DNA of 63,657 nt from Variovorax sp. (GTDB lineage Bacteria > Pseudomonadota > Gammaproteobacteria > Burkholderiales > Burkholderiaceae_C), in contig JANXTS010000054.1 of NCBI GenBank assembly GCA_025352265.1, positions 1-63,657 on the forward strand, in the 5' to 3' direction. Under the pieces are notes generated by a model. That model searched no databases, was not told the origin of the DNA, and saw nothing but the letters and a program-made list of their open reading frames with translations. Position numbers and translations under genes: made by a program. Positions 1-9,105 of this stretch are shown here, piece by piece (the stretch's first letter is position 1; each line of letters opens with the position of its first letter).

Positions 1-1526
1 ATCTGAAGAACTGGACCACCGCGCCCGGCCACGTGCAATCGGAGGTGCAAAACAAGATTCGGGAGTGGCTCTACAAAGATGAAGACGGCAATGGAGGCCT
101 CGGCGATTGGGACATCAGCCGCGACGCGCCGTACTTCGGCATCGAGATCCCCGATGCGCCGGGCAAGTATTTCTACGTTTGGATGGATGCGCCGGTCGGT
201 TACCTGGCGTCGCTGAAAAATCTGCTCGACAGGCGCTGCATCGAGGCGGGGGAAATCAACGGCGTCGCTGCGGGCATCTCGTACACCGAATACATGGCCG
301 ACCCCGACCTGGAGCAGGTGCACTTCATCGGCAAGGACATCATTACGTTCCACACGCTGTTCTGGCCAGCGATGCTGCACTTCAGCGGCCGCAAGGTGCC
401 CGACGCGATCTACGTGCACGGCCATCTGACCGTAAGCGGCGAGAAGATGAGCAAGAGCCGCGGCACCGGGATCGACCCGCTCAAGTACTTGTCCGTCGGG
501 CTCAACCCCGAATGGCTGCGTTACTACCTCGCGGCCAAGCTCAACGGCCGCAACGAAGACCTGGACTTCAATCCCGACGACTTCGTCGCGCGCGTCAACA
601 GCGACCTGGTCGGCAAGTACATCAATATCGCGAGCCGCGCGGCGGGCTTCATCGGCAAGCGATTCGGCGGCAAGCTGGGCGAGGCTTCAGGTGATGGCGC
701 TGAACTACTCGCCGTCCTGCGGGCGGCCGCGACGGACATTGCCAAGCTGTATGACGATCGCGACTTTGCGCGGGCACTGCGCGACGTGATGGCATTGGCC
801 GACCGTGTCAACGGTTACGTCGACGCCAACAAGCCTTGGGAACTGGCCAAGAAGGAAGGGATGGAAGCGCGGCTGCACGACGTGTGCACCGTCTGCATCG
901 AGGCCTTCCGCCTGCTCACGCTCTACCTGAAGCCGGTGCTGCCGGTGCTGGCGCTGAATGTCGAGGCGTTTTTGGCCATCGCGCCACTGACGTGGGCAGA
1001 TGCGGCCCAGCCGCTGGCTGCGGGACACGTGATCGGCGACTACAAGCATTTGATGCAGCGCGTCGATGCAAAGGTGCTGGATTTATTGTTCGAGCCGGTT
1101 GCCATGGCGGATGCAGGACCGCCCCCATCCCGACCCTCACCCGACAGCGAGAGAGGTGGTGCACCAGGGGGCGAACCTCTCGCCCCCGAAATCACGATCG
1201 ACGATTTCGCCAAGATCGATCTGCGCATCGCAAAGATCGTTGCGTGCGAAAAAGTCGATGGGTCGACCAAGCTGCTGAGGCTTACGCTGGACGCTGGCGA
1301 AGGCAAGATGCGCAACGTTTTCAGCGGCATCGCATCGGCCTACCAACCCGAACAACTGGTCGGCAAACTGACCGTGCTGGTCGCCAACCTGGCGCCACGA
1401 AAGATGAAGTTCGGTGTCAGCGAAGGCATGGTGCTGGCCGCCAGCCATGCGGACGAGAAAGCCAATCCGGGCATTCATGTGCTGGAGCCTTGGCCGGGTG
1501 CGGTGCCGGGCATGCGGGTTCGATGA
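1..1526 (+). CDS. metG: Methionyl-tRNA synthetase, 3' part (5' end outside window)
   Basis: Class I synthetase that charges tRNA-Met in the cytoplasm. The window opens inside the gene: the first full codon is at nt 3, and the N-terminal HIGH region is missing. The GTG at nt 33 is internal, because homologous sequence continues in frame upstream of it. Visible are the core segments WDISRD and YVWMDAP, the KMSKS loop at nt 444-458, the helical anticodon-binding domain (about nt 600-1080) and, from about nt 1185, a C-terminal tRNA-binding domain of the EMAPII/Trbp111 type ([15 protein letters not shown]). About 508 residues are visible, against roughly 680-700 for full-length enzymes with this extra domain. 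The linker before the C-terminal domain is rich in Pro, Ser and Gly and coincides with a palindromic GC-rich element (listed separately). Confidence 0.97.
   Translation, partial: LKNWTTAPGHVQSEVQNKIREWLYKDEDGNGGLGDWDISRDAPYFGIEIPDAPGKYFYVWMDAPVGYLASLKNLLDRRCIEAGEINGVAAGISYTEYMADPDLEQVHFIGKDIITFHTLFWPAMLHFSGRKVPDAIYVHGHLTVSGEKMSKSRGTGIDPLKYLSVGLNPEWLRYYLAAKLNGRNEDLDFNPDDFVARVNSDLVGKYINIASRAAGFIGKRFGGKLGEASGDGAELLAVLRAAATDIAKLYDDRDFARALRDVMALADRVNGYVDANKPWELAKKEGMEARLHDVCTVCIEAFRLLTLYLKPVLPVLALNVEAFLAIAPLTWADAAQPLAAGHVIGDYKHLMQRVDAKVLDLLFEPVAMADAGPPPSRPSPDSERGGAPGGEPLAPEITIDDFAKIDLRIAKIVACEKVDGSTKLLRLTLDAGEGKMRNVFSGIASAYQPEQLVGKLTVLVANLAPRKMKFGVSEGMVLAASHADEKANPGIHVLEPWPGAVPGMRVR
1121..1187. 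repeat. REP-like palindromic segment inside the metG linker
   Basis: A C- and G-rich stretch with inverted repeats: GGGGGCG (1167-1173) pairs with CGCCCCC (1181-1187), and GAGAGGT (1151-1157) pairs with ACCTCTC (1175-1181), so two hairpins compete for the same bases. It is in frame and encodes the Pro/Ser/Arg/Gly-rich linker of MetRS. Its look (cccatcccgaccctcaccc followed by a gag-rich arm) resembles the dispersed repeats often seen between proteobacterial genes. Copy number elsewhere in the genome is unknown. Confidence 0.45.
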
Positions 1527-1527
1527 G

Positions 1528-1758
1528 ATGAAGCGACTGCGACTGAGACTGACGCGCACGTTCGCGTCTTCGGTCGTGGCGGCGCTCGTGGTCAGTACCC
1601 TCGTCGGCGGCTGCGCGGTGGTGTCGGTCGCCAGCACCGTTGTCAGTGTCGGCGCCGGCGTGGTCGGGTTGGGCGCGGATGCCGTCATCGGCACTGCACG
1701 CATCACCGGCAAGGCAGTAGGTGCGGCAGCCGACGCAGTGATTCCCGGCAAGGATTGA
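1528..1758 (+). CDS. Small glycine/valine-rich lipoprotein
   Basis: A 76-residue protein whose ATG lies one base after the metG stop (TGAGATG), so it is probably translated from the metG transcript. It has a basic N-terminus (MKRLRLRLTRTF), a hydrophobic stretch and a lipobox-like LVGGC ending around residue 28, which predicts a lipid-anchored envelope protein. The mature part is a run of Val, Gly and Ala (for example VVSVGAGVVGLGADAV), reminiscent of glycine-zipper lipoproteins. Similar small lipoproteins of unknown function occur in related bacteria; I cannot assign a role. It runs convergently into the next gene with a 10-base gap. Confidence 0.75.
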   Translation: MKRLRLRLTRTFASSVVAALVVSTLVGGCAVVSVASTVVSVGAGVVGLGADAVIGTARITGKAVGAAADAVIPGKD

Positions 1759-1768
1759 GCGCGGCTGA

Positions 1769-2281
1769 TCAGGGCGCTTCGGTGCCCCGATCGGGCGACG
1801 AGCCGCTACGCACCACACGCTGGTCGTCGTTCAAGACTGCAGTGAACACCATCGGCGAATTCGGCGGCTGCACCCAGCGCCACTCCCACTCGGTCTCGCG
1901 CCTGAGCGCATACGGCGTGACCTTGGCAGGCTTGCCGAGCAGCTTGCGCATCGCCTCCATCGGCATGCCGGCCTGTACCTTCGCGAAGTTCTCGGGCGTC
2001 AGCACCTGTCGCAGCGCGCTCATCTTGCCGTCGGGGCCGATGGTGATCATGTAATTCTTCTGGCCCTGCGGCTGGCGGTTGAATTCAAAGACCCGACTGC
2101 CAGCCACGCCGGGCACGTCCCAGACGTTCTCGGGTTGTCCGAACCGGGCGCGCACGTCGGCTTCGGTCGCAACGCCCTCTTCCAGCTCGCGGATGGCCTG
2201 GTTGTCGCACCCCGCCAGCATGGAGAGCAACACCACAAGAGTGATGGTCGCCCAACCGTGCATCCAGTTTCGTCTGCGCAT
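1769..2281 (-). CDS. BamE/SmpA-like outer membrane lipoprotein
   Basis: A 170-residue predicted lipoprotein: a basic start, a hydrophobic core and the lipobox LAGC near residue 24. The mature protein contains two segments of the SmpA/OmlA (BamE-like) type: GVATEADVRARFGQPENVW near residues 36-55, and GMPMEAMRKLLGKP followed by WEWRWVQP near 105-140. BamE itself is usually about 110-120 residues with one such domain, so this is a longer paralogue-type protein and need not be the Bam complex subunit. It is transcribed divergently from the DUF3460 gene across a 41-base gap. An envelope location is inferred from the lipobox; the exact role is unknown. Confidence 0.7.
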   Translation of the reverse strand: MRRRNWMHGWATITLVVLLSMLAGCDNQAIRELEEGVATEADVRARFGQPENVWDVPGVAGSRVFEFNRQPQGQKNYMITIGPDGKMSALRQVLTPENFAKVQAGMPMEAMRKLLGKPAKVTPYALRRETEWEWRWVQPPNSPMVFTAVLNDDQRVVRSGSSPDRGTEAP

Positions 2282-2322
2282 CGCTTCCCCCTTAAAATTG
2301 ACCTAACCGAGGTTTTCAGTCT

Positions 2323-2529
2323 ATGTCCTTCTTTCGCCGCCCCCACTACACGTCCGAGATCACGAATTTCATCGAGGAAATGAAGGCAAAGAAGCCGACG
2401 CTCGAAGCGGAGCAGCGCGCTGGCCGAGCTCTACTGTGGGACAAGCACCTCGACCGCGGCCTGCTCAACGAATATGGTGAAGCGCGGGTGCCCATGCAGC
2501 CCTACGTTTACCAAACGATCGTCAAGTAA
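2323..2529 (+). CDS. DUF3460 family protein
   Basis: A 68-residue soluble protein (MSFFRRPHYTSEITNFI at the start) matching the short DUF3460 family typical of betaproteobacteria. It has no signal peptide, membrane segment or known catalytic motif. It is preceded by GAGG about 10 bases before the ATG and followed six bases later by scpA, so the two are probably cotranscribed; this pairing is common in Burkholderiales. Function unknown. The fixed position beside scpA suggests, but does not prove, a link with chromosome maintenance. Confidence 0.85.
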   Translation: MSFFRRPHYTSEITNFIEEMKAKKPTLEAEQRAGRALLWDKHLDRGLLNEYGEARVPMQPYVYQTIVK

Positions 2530-2535
2530 GCGCCG

Positions 2536-3390
2536 ATGCGCAGAGACGCGCGGAGCAGCGACGGCGACGAGGTCGTCGCGCTTATGCCCGAGGTGGTCGA
2601 TCAGGTCGCGTTGGCCCGTCTGTATGGCGAGCCATTGTTCGCGATGCCCAAAGACCTGTACATCCCGCCCGAGGCGCTGCAGGTTTTTCTCGAGGCTTTC
2701 GAAGGGCCGCTCGACCTGCTGCTCTACCTGATCCGCAAACAGAATTTCAACATCCTCGACATCCCGATGGCAGGGCTGACGCGGCAATACCTCACTTACG
2801 TCGACGAAATTCGCCACACCAATCTCGAGCTGGCTGCCGAGTATTTGCTGATGGCAGCGATGCTCATAGAGATCAAGTCGCGCATGCTGCTGCCGCCCAA
2901 AAAGACGGCCGATGGCGAAGAAGCCGAAGACCCGCGGGCCGAGCTGGTTCGCCGACTGCGGGAGTACGAGCAGACCAAGCTGCATGCGGCTGCACTCAGC
3001 GCCGCGCCACAACACGGCCGCGATTTTTGGAAAGGGCAGGTCTATATCGAGCAATCGCTCAAGCCGCGCTTTCCCGATGTGGACGTCGTCGACCTGCGCG
3101 ACGCCTGGGCCGACATCCTCAAGCGCGCCAAGCTCGTGCAGCACCACCACATCTCACGCGAAGAGCTGAGCGTGCGCGAGCACATGAGCATCGTGCTGCG
3201 GCACTTGCAAGGGCGGCAGTTCGTCGAGTTCGAAAAGCTCTTCGACGTGACGCGCGGCACTCCGGTGTTGATCGTCACATTCATCGCGATGCTCGAGCTC
3301 GCAAAAGAAACGCTGATTGACATCACGCAGGCCGAAGCCTTTGCCCCGATCTACGTGCGGCTGGCGTACACGCCCACCTCCGCATCCTGA
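2536..3390 (+). CDS. scpA: Segregation and condensation protein A (kleisin)
   Basis: A 284-residue ScpA, the kleisin subunit that bridges SMC heads with ScpB during chromosome condensation. The family signature FEGPLDLLLYLIRKQ lies around residues 54-70, after an extended N-terminus, followed by the helical stretch YLLMAAMLIEIKSRMLLPP, an acidic linker (DGEEAEDPR) and the C-terminal winged-helix region that contacts SMC. The partner genes scpB and smc are not in the window. The ATG at 2536 follows DUF3460 by six bases; a start further in (MPKDLYIPPEALQVF) would fit the core domain alone, so the first 35-40 residues are less certain. Confidence 0.93.
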   Translation: MRRDARSSDGDEVVALMPEVVDQVALARLYGEPLFAMPKDLYIPPEALQVFLEAFEGPLDLLLYLIRKQNFNILDIPMAGLTRQYLTYVDEIRHTNLELAAEYLLMAAMLIEIKSRMLLPPKKTADGEEAEDPRAELVRRLREYEQTKLHAAALSAAPQHGRDFWKGQVYIEQSLKPRFPDVDVVDLRDAWADILKRAKLVQHHHISREELSVREHMSIVLRHLQGRQFVEFEKLFDVTRGTPVLIVTFIAMLELAKETLIDITQAEAFAPIYVRLAYTPTSAS

Positions 3391-3483
3391 ACGACGCGCA
3401 CCTGGCAGCGCAGCACTGACAGCGCTCAGGTCACAAGCTGCAGCCATACTTTCAAGGGGAACGACCCGAGCCCGCCGGCATGC

Positions 3484-4506
3484 TCAGCCGCCTTCAGCCG
3501 ATGGTTCACGGCCCATCAAGGCTGCCACCACTGCTGCAGTGTTTTGCGACCCATCGAGCAGCGCCACGACGCCCTCGGCGATCGGCATGTCGATGCCGAG
3601 GTGACGCGCGCGCTGCACCACGGTACGGGCGCAATACACGCCTTCAGCCACGTGGCCGAGCGACGCAACCGCCTGTTCGAGCGACCGTCCTTCTGCCAAC
3701 AAAAGCCCGATCTTGCGATTGCGCGAAAGGTCGCCAGTCGCGGTAAGCACCAGATCACCCAGGCCCGACAAGCCCATGAAGGTTTCGGTGCGTGCGCCGA
3801 GCGCCACGCCAAACCGTGTCATCTCGGCCAGGCCACGGGTAATCAGAGCTGCACGCGCGTTGAATCCAAGCGCCAGGCCGTCGCACAAACCGGTCGCGAT
3901 CGCCAGCACGTTCTTGACGGCACCGCCCACTTCGACGCCGACGATATCGTCGTTGGCATACACGCGAAGGCTGGGCCCATGAAAGGCTTCGATCAGCGCG
4001 TCGCGTACGACAGCATGAGGGCTTGCAGCGACCAACGCCGTGGGATTCGACTGCGCCACTTCCTGCGCGAAACTGGGCCCGCTGAGCACGCCGGCCGTCA
4101 GTTCAGGCGCGACCTGCGCCTGGATTTCATGCGCCAGTAAGCCAAAGAAAGGCTGCTGACCGAGTTTGCCGTCCGAGGCCACCAACGCCGATTCAACGCC
4201 CTTGCAAAGCCACACGACCGGCACCGTGGTACCTCGGAGGCCTTCGAGCTGGCCGCGCAATGCGGCCATTGGCGTCGCGACGATGACAAGCTGGGCATCG
4301 TCAACAAAATCGCCTTGTCCGACGGCTTGGACCGACAAACCCGTCGGAAAGTGAATACCCCGCAGGTACCGGACATTTTCGCGCGCGCTTGTCATTCGCT
4401 CGGCCTGCGTCGCGTCGCGCGCCCACAAGACGACGTCATGCCGCGCGGCGGCGTTGACCGCCAACGCTGTGCCCCATGCGCCGGCGCCGATCACACTGAT
4501 CTTCAT
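3484..4506 (-). CDS. gpsA: Glycerol-3-phosphate dehydrogenase [NAD(P)+]
   Basis: A 340-residue enzyme that reduces dihydroxyacetone phosphate to sn-glycerol-3-phosphate, the backbone precursor of phospholipids. The N-terminal Rossmann motif [12 protein letters not shown] is at residues 4-15; [11 protein letters not shown] and [14 protein letters not shown] carry the conserved substrate and lysine regions; [19 protein letters not shown] is the C-terminal signature. It is the last gene of the rhodanese-grxC-secB-gpsA block, the same order as yibN-grxC-secB-gpsA in E. coli. It ends convergently with scpA, with a 93-base gap showing no clear terminator. Confidence 0.96.
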   Translation of the reverse strand: MKISVIGAGAWGTALAVNAAARHDVVLWARDATQAERMTSARENVRYLRGIHFPTGLSVQAVGQGDFVDDAQLVIVATPMAALRGQLEGLRGTTVPVVWLCKGVESALVASDGKLGQQPFFGLLAHEIQAQVAPELTAGVLSGPSFAQEVAQSNPTALVAASPHAVVRDALIEAFHGPSLRVYANDDIVGVEVGGAVKNVLAIATGLCDGLALGFNARAALITRGLAEMTRFGVALGARTETFMGLSGLGDLVLTATGDLSRNRKIGLLLAEGRSLEQAVASLGHVAEGVYCARTVVQRARHLGIDMPIAEGVVALLDGSQNTAAVVAALMGREPSAEGG

Positions 4507-4577
4507 CGGCTTGTCATCGGCATTTCATCCGCGCTTTGAACGACCGCAGGCAAGTCGGCTGCCGCAGCCGCAGATGC

Positions 4578-5036
4578 TTATTGCGTCGTGATGGCCGACG
4601 GCTGGCCGGCTGCCTGGGCCTGCTGCTGCTCGTACATCGCCTGGAAGTTAATCTCGGCCAAATGCACCGGCGGGAAGCCACCGCGCTGTATTACATCGGC
4701 GACGTTGCCACGCAGATATGGGTACACGATTTGCGGGCAGGCGATGCCGAGAATCGGGCCCATCTGGTCTTCCGGCAGATTACGGATCTCGAAGATGCCG
4801 GCCTGCTTGGCTTCGACCAGAAACACGGTCTTGTCCTGGATCTTGGTCTGCACGGTCGCGGACACGGTGATCTCGTAGATGCCTTCGGTTACCGGCTGGG
4901 CATCGACGCCAAGCTGGATGTCGACGGTCGGCTGCTCTTGCTCCAGCAGGATGCCAGGCGAGTTGGGTTGCTCGAGCGACAGGTCCTTGAGGTAGACGCG
5001 TTGAATCTGGAACACGGGATCGAGGGTGTCTGCCAT
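4578..5036 (-). CDS. secB: Protein-export chaperone SecB
   Basis: A 152-residue SecB, a cytosolic homotetrameric chaperone that keeps preproteins unfolded and hands them to SecA. Typical family segments are visible: [19 protein letters not shown] near the start, [14 protein letters not shown], and [15 protein letters not shown] near the C-terminus. Length is close to the 155 residues of E. coli. It lies between grxC (about 100 bases upstream, with an intervening hairpin) and gpsA (71 bases downstream). Confidence 0.97.
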   Translation of the reverse strand: MADTLDPVFQIQRVYLKDLSLEQPNSPGILLEQEQPTVDIQLGVDAQPVTEGIYEITVSATVQTKIQDKTVFLVEAKQAGIFEIRNLPEDQMGPILGIACPQIVYPYLRGNVADVIQRGGFPPVHLAEINFQAMYEQQQAQAAGQPSAITTQ

Positions 5037-5052
5037 AGCTAACTTTCGAGGA

Positions 5053-5092
5053 TCAAAACAACGCCCGCCGGGGAGAGCTTCCCGCAGCGGGC
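5053..5092 (-). terminator. Hairpin with T-rich tail between grxC and secB
   Basis: On the minus strand GCCCGC (5092-5087) pairs with GCGGGC (5068-5063). An inner GGGAAG/CTCCCC-like part extends the stem, and GTTGTTTTG follows. This resembles a Rho-independent terminator or attenuator that would partly separate rhodanese-grxC expression from secB-gpsA. The T tract is interrupted, so read-through is likely. Confidence 0.5.
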
Positions 5093-5137
5093 TGATGGAG
5101 GGTAGCTGGCGATTATCGCAGCGCCGAACTCATGAAA

Positions 5138-5422
5138 TCAGATGGATTCGTTGTGCGCGCCTAGCGCGCTTTGGAGAAGCGGCACCAGACCGCCGCGGCT
5201 GTCGAGCGCCATCAACTCGTCGCAGCCACCGACGTGCGTATCGCCGATGAAAATTTGCGGCACGGTGCGGCGCTGCGTCACTTCCATCATCGTGGCGCGG
5301 GCGGTCGGGTCGCTGTCGATGCGGATCTCTTCAATCTGCTCGACACCCTTAGCCTTCAAAATTTGCTTGGCGCGAATGCAATAAGGGCATACGGCGGTGG
5401 TGTACATCTTTACGGGTTGCAT
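5138..5422 (-). CDS. grxC: Glutaredoxin 3 (dithiol)
   Basis: A 94-residue dithiol glutaredoxin that uses glutathione to reduce protein disulfides and mixed disulfides. The active site CPYC is at residues 12-15, followed by the conserved TVPQIFI cis-proline segment and the GGCDEL glutathione-binding loop. I start it at the ATG at 5422 (MQPVKMYTTAVCPYC), because it has a GGAAG ribosome site and matches the family's normal length; the reading frame is open further upstream but unlike glutaredoxins. It sits between the rhodanese gene (47 bases upstream) and secB. Confidence 0.96.
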   Translation of the reverse strand: MQPVKMYTTAVCPYCIRAKQILKAKGVEQIEEIRIDSDPTARATMMEVTQRRTVPQIFIGDTHVGGCDELMALDSRGGLVPLLQSALGAHNESI

Positions 5423-5469
5423 GGTCTTCCAGTTGGTAGGCCGCGGAGGCCTGTCGTCAGCAAGGCGGC

Positions 5470-5877
5470 TCACGCCCTTTCGATGGGGAGGTTAGCGTCT
5501 TTCCAGCCCTTGAGCCCGCCACCCACCACTTGGGCCTGCTCGTAGCCTAGTTTCTTGGCAATCGCAAGCGCGCGGCCGGCACGGGAACCCGTCGCGCACA
5601 TCAGAAGGACCGGCAGCGACTTATTTTTGACCGTGTTCGGCAGCTTGGCCTCCAACTGGTCGAAAGGCACATTGCGCGAGTTGGTCACGTGGCCTGCTGC
5701 GTATTCATCGGGCTCGCGTACGTCGACGACGACCGCACGCTCGCGGTTGATGAGCTGCACCGCGCCCTGCGCCGTGAGCGCGCCGCCCGCGCCGCCGCGA
5801 ATCAGCGGCCAGGCGAGCATGGCGCCTGAACTGAGCGCAATCAGGATGAGCACCCAGTTGTCGATGATGAATTTCAC
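5470..5877 (-). CDS. Membrane-anchored rhodanese-like protein (YibN type)
   Basis: A 135-residue protein with one N-terminal membrane segment (VLILIALSSGAMLAWPLI, residues 8-25) and a C-terminal rhodanese domain: VVVDVREPDEYAAGHV, then the active-site loop CATGSRAGRA with the catalytic cysteine. It probably carries or transfers sulfur at the inner membrane. The best start is the GTG at 5877, with AAGGA eight bases before it; the frame stays open far upstream but that part overlaps gpmA on the other strand. E. coli YibN has the same architecture and also precedes grxC-secB-gpsA. Confidence 0.9.
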   Translation of the reverse strand: MKFIIDNWVLILIALSSGAMLAWPLIRGGAGGALTAQGAVQLINRERAVVVDVREPDEYAAGHVTNSRNVPFDQLEAKLPNTVKNKSLPVLLMCATGSRAGRALAIAKKLGYEQAQVVGGGLKGWKDANLPIERA

Positions 5878-5946
5878 GGTAGTCCTTGAATGGCAAACCG
5901 CCGATTTTAGAATGTCAGCTTTCGCAAGCGTCGCCAAAGGCCCCAA

Positions 5947-6690
5947 ATGCACAAGCTGGTACTGATTCGCCACGGCGAATCGACCTGGAATCTCGAGAAC
6001 CGCTTCACCGGCTGGACCGACGTCGACCTGACACCGACCGGTGTCGAGCAGGCCAAGCAGGCCGGGCGTCTGCTCAAGGCAGAAGGCTACGAGTTCGACG
6101 TGGCCTACACCAGCGTGCTGAAGCGCGCCACGCGCACGCTCTGGCACACGCTGGACGAACTCGATCGCACCTGGTTGCCAGTGGTGCATTCGTGGCGCCT
6201 CAACGAGCGCCACTACGGTGGTCTGCAAGGTCTCAACAAAGCCGAGACGGCAAAGAAATATGGCGACGAGCGGGTGCTGGTCTGGCGCCGCAGCTACGAC
6301 ACGCCGCCGCCTCCGCTCGACGCGACCGACCCGCGCAGCGAGCGTGGCGACGTGCGCTATGCAAAGCTGGCACCCGAGCAGATTCCGCTGACCGAATGCC
6401 TGAAAGACACGGTGGCGCGCGTTTCGCCGTTCTGGAATGAGTCGATGGCACCGGCCATCCGCTCCGGTCGTCGCCTCGTCGTCGCTGCGCATGGCAACTC
6501 GATTCGCGCGCTGGTCAAATACCTCGACGGCATTTCCGATTCCGATATCGTCGGACTCAACATTCCGAACGGTATTCCGCTCGTCTATGAACTCGACGAC
6601 GATCTAAAACCGCTTCGTCATTACTACCTCGGCGATGCAGACGCGGCAGCCAAAGCTGCAGCCGCTGTTGCAGCGCAAGGCAAGGGCTGA
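5947..6690 (+). CDS. gpmA: 2,3-bisphosphoglycerate-dependent phosphoglycerate mutase
   Basis: A 247-residue glycolytic enzyme that interconverts 3- and 2-phosphoglycerate through a phosphohistidine. The RHGES motif with catalytic His9 opens the protein ([20 protein letters not shown]), followed by the conserved [14 protein letters not shown] and YDTPPPPL segments and the second histidine in [14 protein letters not shown]. Length matches the 247-250 residues usual for the dPGM family. It is divergent from the rhodanese gene across 69 bases. Confidence 0.97.
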   Translation: MHKLVLIRHGESTWNLENRFTGWTDVDLTPTGVEQAKQAGRLLKAEGYEFDVAYTSVLKRATRTLWHTLDELDRTWLPVVHSWRLNERHYGGLQGLNKAETAKKYGDERVLVWRRSYDTPPPPLDATDPRSERGDVRYAKLAPEQIPLTECLKDTVARVSPFWNESMAPAIRSGRRLVVAAHGNSIRALVKYLDGISDSDIVGLNIPNGIPLVYELDDDLKPLRHYYLGDADAAAKAAAAVAAQGKG

Positions 6691-6820
6691 AGCCACCGTC
6701 GACGCTGAACCGCATGCCGCTCGTCGATGCGTTGACTGTTTGTGCCAAGACCGGGGAACCCCGGCAGGCAAATTGCTTCCAAGCTGTGTATATTGGTTTG
6801 AGTCACAAGGACACTCTCAA

Positions 6821-8257
6821 ATGGGCCAGAAACTGAAGATCACCGGCTGGATCGCCGCCGGCGCCGTTGCTGGCGTGTTGACCACCGTCTCATTGCAGAC
6901 GGTTGCACGGGGCTCTCTCGCCCCGTTGCCACTCGAAGAATTGCAACAGCTCGCCGCCGTTTTCGGCATGGTGAAGAGCGATTACGTCGAGCCGATCGAC
7001 GAAAAAAAGCTTATCTCCGACGCGATTTCCGGCATGGTCGCCGGGCTCGATCCGCACTCGCAGTACTTTGATAAAAAGTCCTTCAAGGAATTCCGCGAAG
7101 GTACGACAGGCCGCTTCGTGGGAGTCGGCATCGAGATTTCGCAGGAAGACGGTCTCATCAAGGTGGTGTCGCCAATCGAAGGCTCACCGGCCTTCCGTGC
7201 GGGCCTGAAACCCAACGACCTGATCACCAAGATCGATGACACCGCAGTCCGCGGCCTGAGCCTCAACGACTCCGTCAAACGCATGCGCGGAGAAGCCGGC
7301 ACCAAGGTCTTGCTGACCATCTTCCGCAAGGACGAGAACCGCACTTTCCCTGTGACCATTACGCGCGAAGAAATCCGCACGCAGTCGGTGCGCGGCAAGG
7401 TCATGGAGCCCGGCTACGCATGGATTCGCTTGTCGCAATTCCAGGAGCGCACGGTCGACGACTTCGTCAAGAAGGTCGAAGAAATCTACAAGCAGGAGCC
7501 CAACCTGAAGGGCATGGTGCTCGACCTGCGCAACGACCCGGGTGGCTTGCTCGACGCGGCCGTTGCGATCTCTGCCGCCTTTCTTCCGGAGAACGTCACC
7601 GTGGTGACGACTGACGGACAGCTGTCCGAAAGCAAGTCGGTCTACAAGGCGGCGCCGGAGTTTTATCAACGCCGTGCCGGCAGCGACCCGCTGAAGGGCC
7701 TGCCTGCGGGCCTCAAGACCGTGCCTCTGGTGGTGCTGGTCAATGAAGGCTCTGCATCGGCCAGCGAAATCGTGGCGGGTGCCCTGCAAGACCACAAACG
7801 CGGCACCGTCATGGGCAGCCAGACCTTCGGCAAGGGCTCGGTGCAAACCGTGCGGCCGCTCGGGCCGGATACCGGCTTGAAGATCACCACGGCGCGCTAC
7901 TACACGCCGAGCGGCACCTCGATCCAGGCCAAGGGCATCGTGCCCAACGTGCTGATCGACGAAAGCGCCGAAGGCAGCCCGTACGCCGCGCTGAGGATGC
8001 GCGAAGCCGACCTTGAAAAGCATCTGAGCAGTGGGCAGGGCGCCGAGGCCAAAGATCCGGAACGCGAAAAAGCACGCGACGACGCTCGCAAACGCCTCGA
8101 AGAAGAAGCCAAGAAACCACCGCAAGACCGCAAGGTGCCCGAGTTCGGCACCGACAAGGACTTTCCGCTGGTGCAGGCACTTGCCAAGCTCAAGGGCAAC
8201 CCCGTGGTCGTGAGCAACACGCAGGTCGAGCGCAAGGAAGAGAAGAAAGAGAACTGA
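6821..8257 (+). CDS. S41-family C-terminal processing peptidase
   Basis: A 478-residue periplasmic protease (CtpA/Prc-like) that trims protein C-termini. It has an N-terminal signal/anchor (ITGWIAAGAVAGVLTTVSL), a PDZ domain near residues 95-170 (GRFVGVGIEI to KVLLTIFRK), and the S41 core with the Ser-Lys pair: GSASASEIVAGAL carries the serine and QTFGKGSVQT the lysine about 25 residues later. The C-terminal tail is strongly charged (Lys/Glu). I chose the ATG at 6821, with AAGGA nine bases upstream. The frame is open further upstream, but that part overlaps the end of gpmA and has no signal-like sequence. Confidence 0.93.
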   Translation: MGQKLKITGWIAAGAVAGVLTTVSLQTVARGSLAPLPLEELQQLAAVFGMVKSDYVEPIDEKKLISDAISGMVAGLDPHSQYFDKKSFKEFREGTTGRFVGVGIEISQEDGLIKVVSPIEGSPAFRAGLKPNDLITKIDDTAVRGLSLNDSVKRMRGEAGTKVLLTIFRKDENRTFPVTITREEIRTQSVRGKVMEPGYAWIRLSQFQERTVDDFVKKVEEIYKQEPNLKGMVLDLRNDPGGLLDAAVAISAAFLPENVTVVTTDGQLSESKSVYKAAPEFYQRRAGSDPLKGLPAGLKTVPLVVLVNEGSASASEIVAGALQDHKRGTVMGSQTFGKGSVQTVRPLGPDTGLKITTARYYTPSGTSIQAKGIVPNVLIDESAEGSPYAALRMREADLEKHLSSGQGAEAKDPEREKARDDARKRLEEEAKKPPQDRKVPEFGTDKDFPLVQALAKLKGNPVVVSNTQVERKEEKKEN

Positions 8258-8274
8258 GTCGGCCGGCCACCCCC

Positions 8275-9105
8275 ATGGACGACCAGGAGGCGAACAGCGG
8301 AGAAAACCAGCACCTGCTGCGGTATTCGCGGCACTTGTTGCTGGAAGAACTCGATATCGACGGACAGGCTCGGCTGGGTGCAGCATGCGTTCTGGTCGTC
8401 GGCGTCGGCGGGTTGGGCTCACCCGTAGCGCTGTATCTAGCGGCTGCTGGCGTAGGCCACATCACCCTGATCGACGACGATACCGTTGACCTCACCAACT
8501 TGCAGCGCCAGATCGCGCACACCACGGCAAGGGTCGGGCAACGCAAGGTCGACTCCGCAGCAGCTGCGATGCAGGCAATCAACCCTGATATCACCGTCGA
8601 AACCGTTGCCGAGCGCGCGGATGCCGACAGGCTCGACCGGCTTATCGCGGCAGCTGACCTGGTCGTCGACTGCTGCGACAACTTTTCCACTCGCCATGCC
8701 ATCAACCGAGCCTGCGTCATCCATCGCAAGCCGCTGGTGGCTGGCGCTGCCATTCGATTCGACGGTCAGCTCAGTGTGTATGACCTGCGCAACGATCAGT
8801 CGCCGTGCTACGCCTGCGTGTTCCCCCTCGACGCCGAGGTCGAAGAAACGCAATGCAGCGTACTTGGCGTCTTTGCGCCCGTCGTCGGCACCATCGGCAC
8901 GTTGCAGGCGCACGAGGCCTTGAAGTTGTTGGCGGGCATCGGCACTTCGCTTGCGGGCCGGCTGCTGATGTTCGATGGCCTGGCCACCACCTTCGACCAT
9001 GTGAAAGTGGCGCGGGACCCTCATTGCGCCGTTTGCGCCGACCGGAAGAATCCTGCGTTGTCGCTCGCGCTGGCGCCGGGAGCGGCGCCCAAGAACCTCT
9101 ACTGA
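8275..9105 (+). CDS. moeB: MoeB/ThiF-type E1-like adenylyltransferase
   Basis: A 276-residue enzyme of the HesA/MoeB/ThiF family, which adenylates the C-terminal glycine of a ubiquitin-like sulfur carrier (MoaD or ThiS) for molybdopterin or thiamine synthesis. The nucleotide motif VVGVGGLGSPVALYLAAAG is near residues 40-58, LIDDDTVDLTNLQRQ follows, and two CxxC pairs (CYAC, and CAVC near the C-terminus) would bind zinc. No rhodanese domain is fused. MoeB and ThiF cannot be told apart from sequence alone; no moaD or thiS lies nearby. Its 3' end overlaps the convergent asmA-like gene by 7 bases. Confidence 0.85.
   Translation: MDDQEANSGENQHLLRYSRHLLLEELDIDGQARLGAACVLVVGVGGLGSPVALYLAAAGVGHITLIDDDTVDLTNLQRQIAHTTARVGQRKVDSAAAAMQAINPDITVETVAERADADRLDRLIAAADLVVDCCDNFSTRHAINRACVIHRKPLVAGAAIRFDGQLSVYDLRNDQSPCYACVFPLDAEVEETQCSVLGVFAPVVGTIGTLQAHEALKLLAGIGTSLAGRLLMFDGLATTFDHVKVARDPHCAVCADRKNPALSLALAPGAAPKNLY

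Noticed and set aside
5878..6492. N-terminal extension of the rhodanese gene by 205 codons
   Set aside because: It lies antisense to gpmA and has no protein-like features; GTG 5877 has a ribosome site and gives the YibN architecture.
6751..6764. GC-rich hairpin CCGGG-GAAC-CCCGG after gpmA as a terminator
   Set aside because: No T run follows on either strand, so termination cannot be claimed.
7184..8422. A 412-codon minus-strand frame opposite the S41 protease
   Set aside because: Antisense shadow of the protease and the MoeB start; no family similarity.
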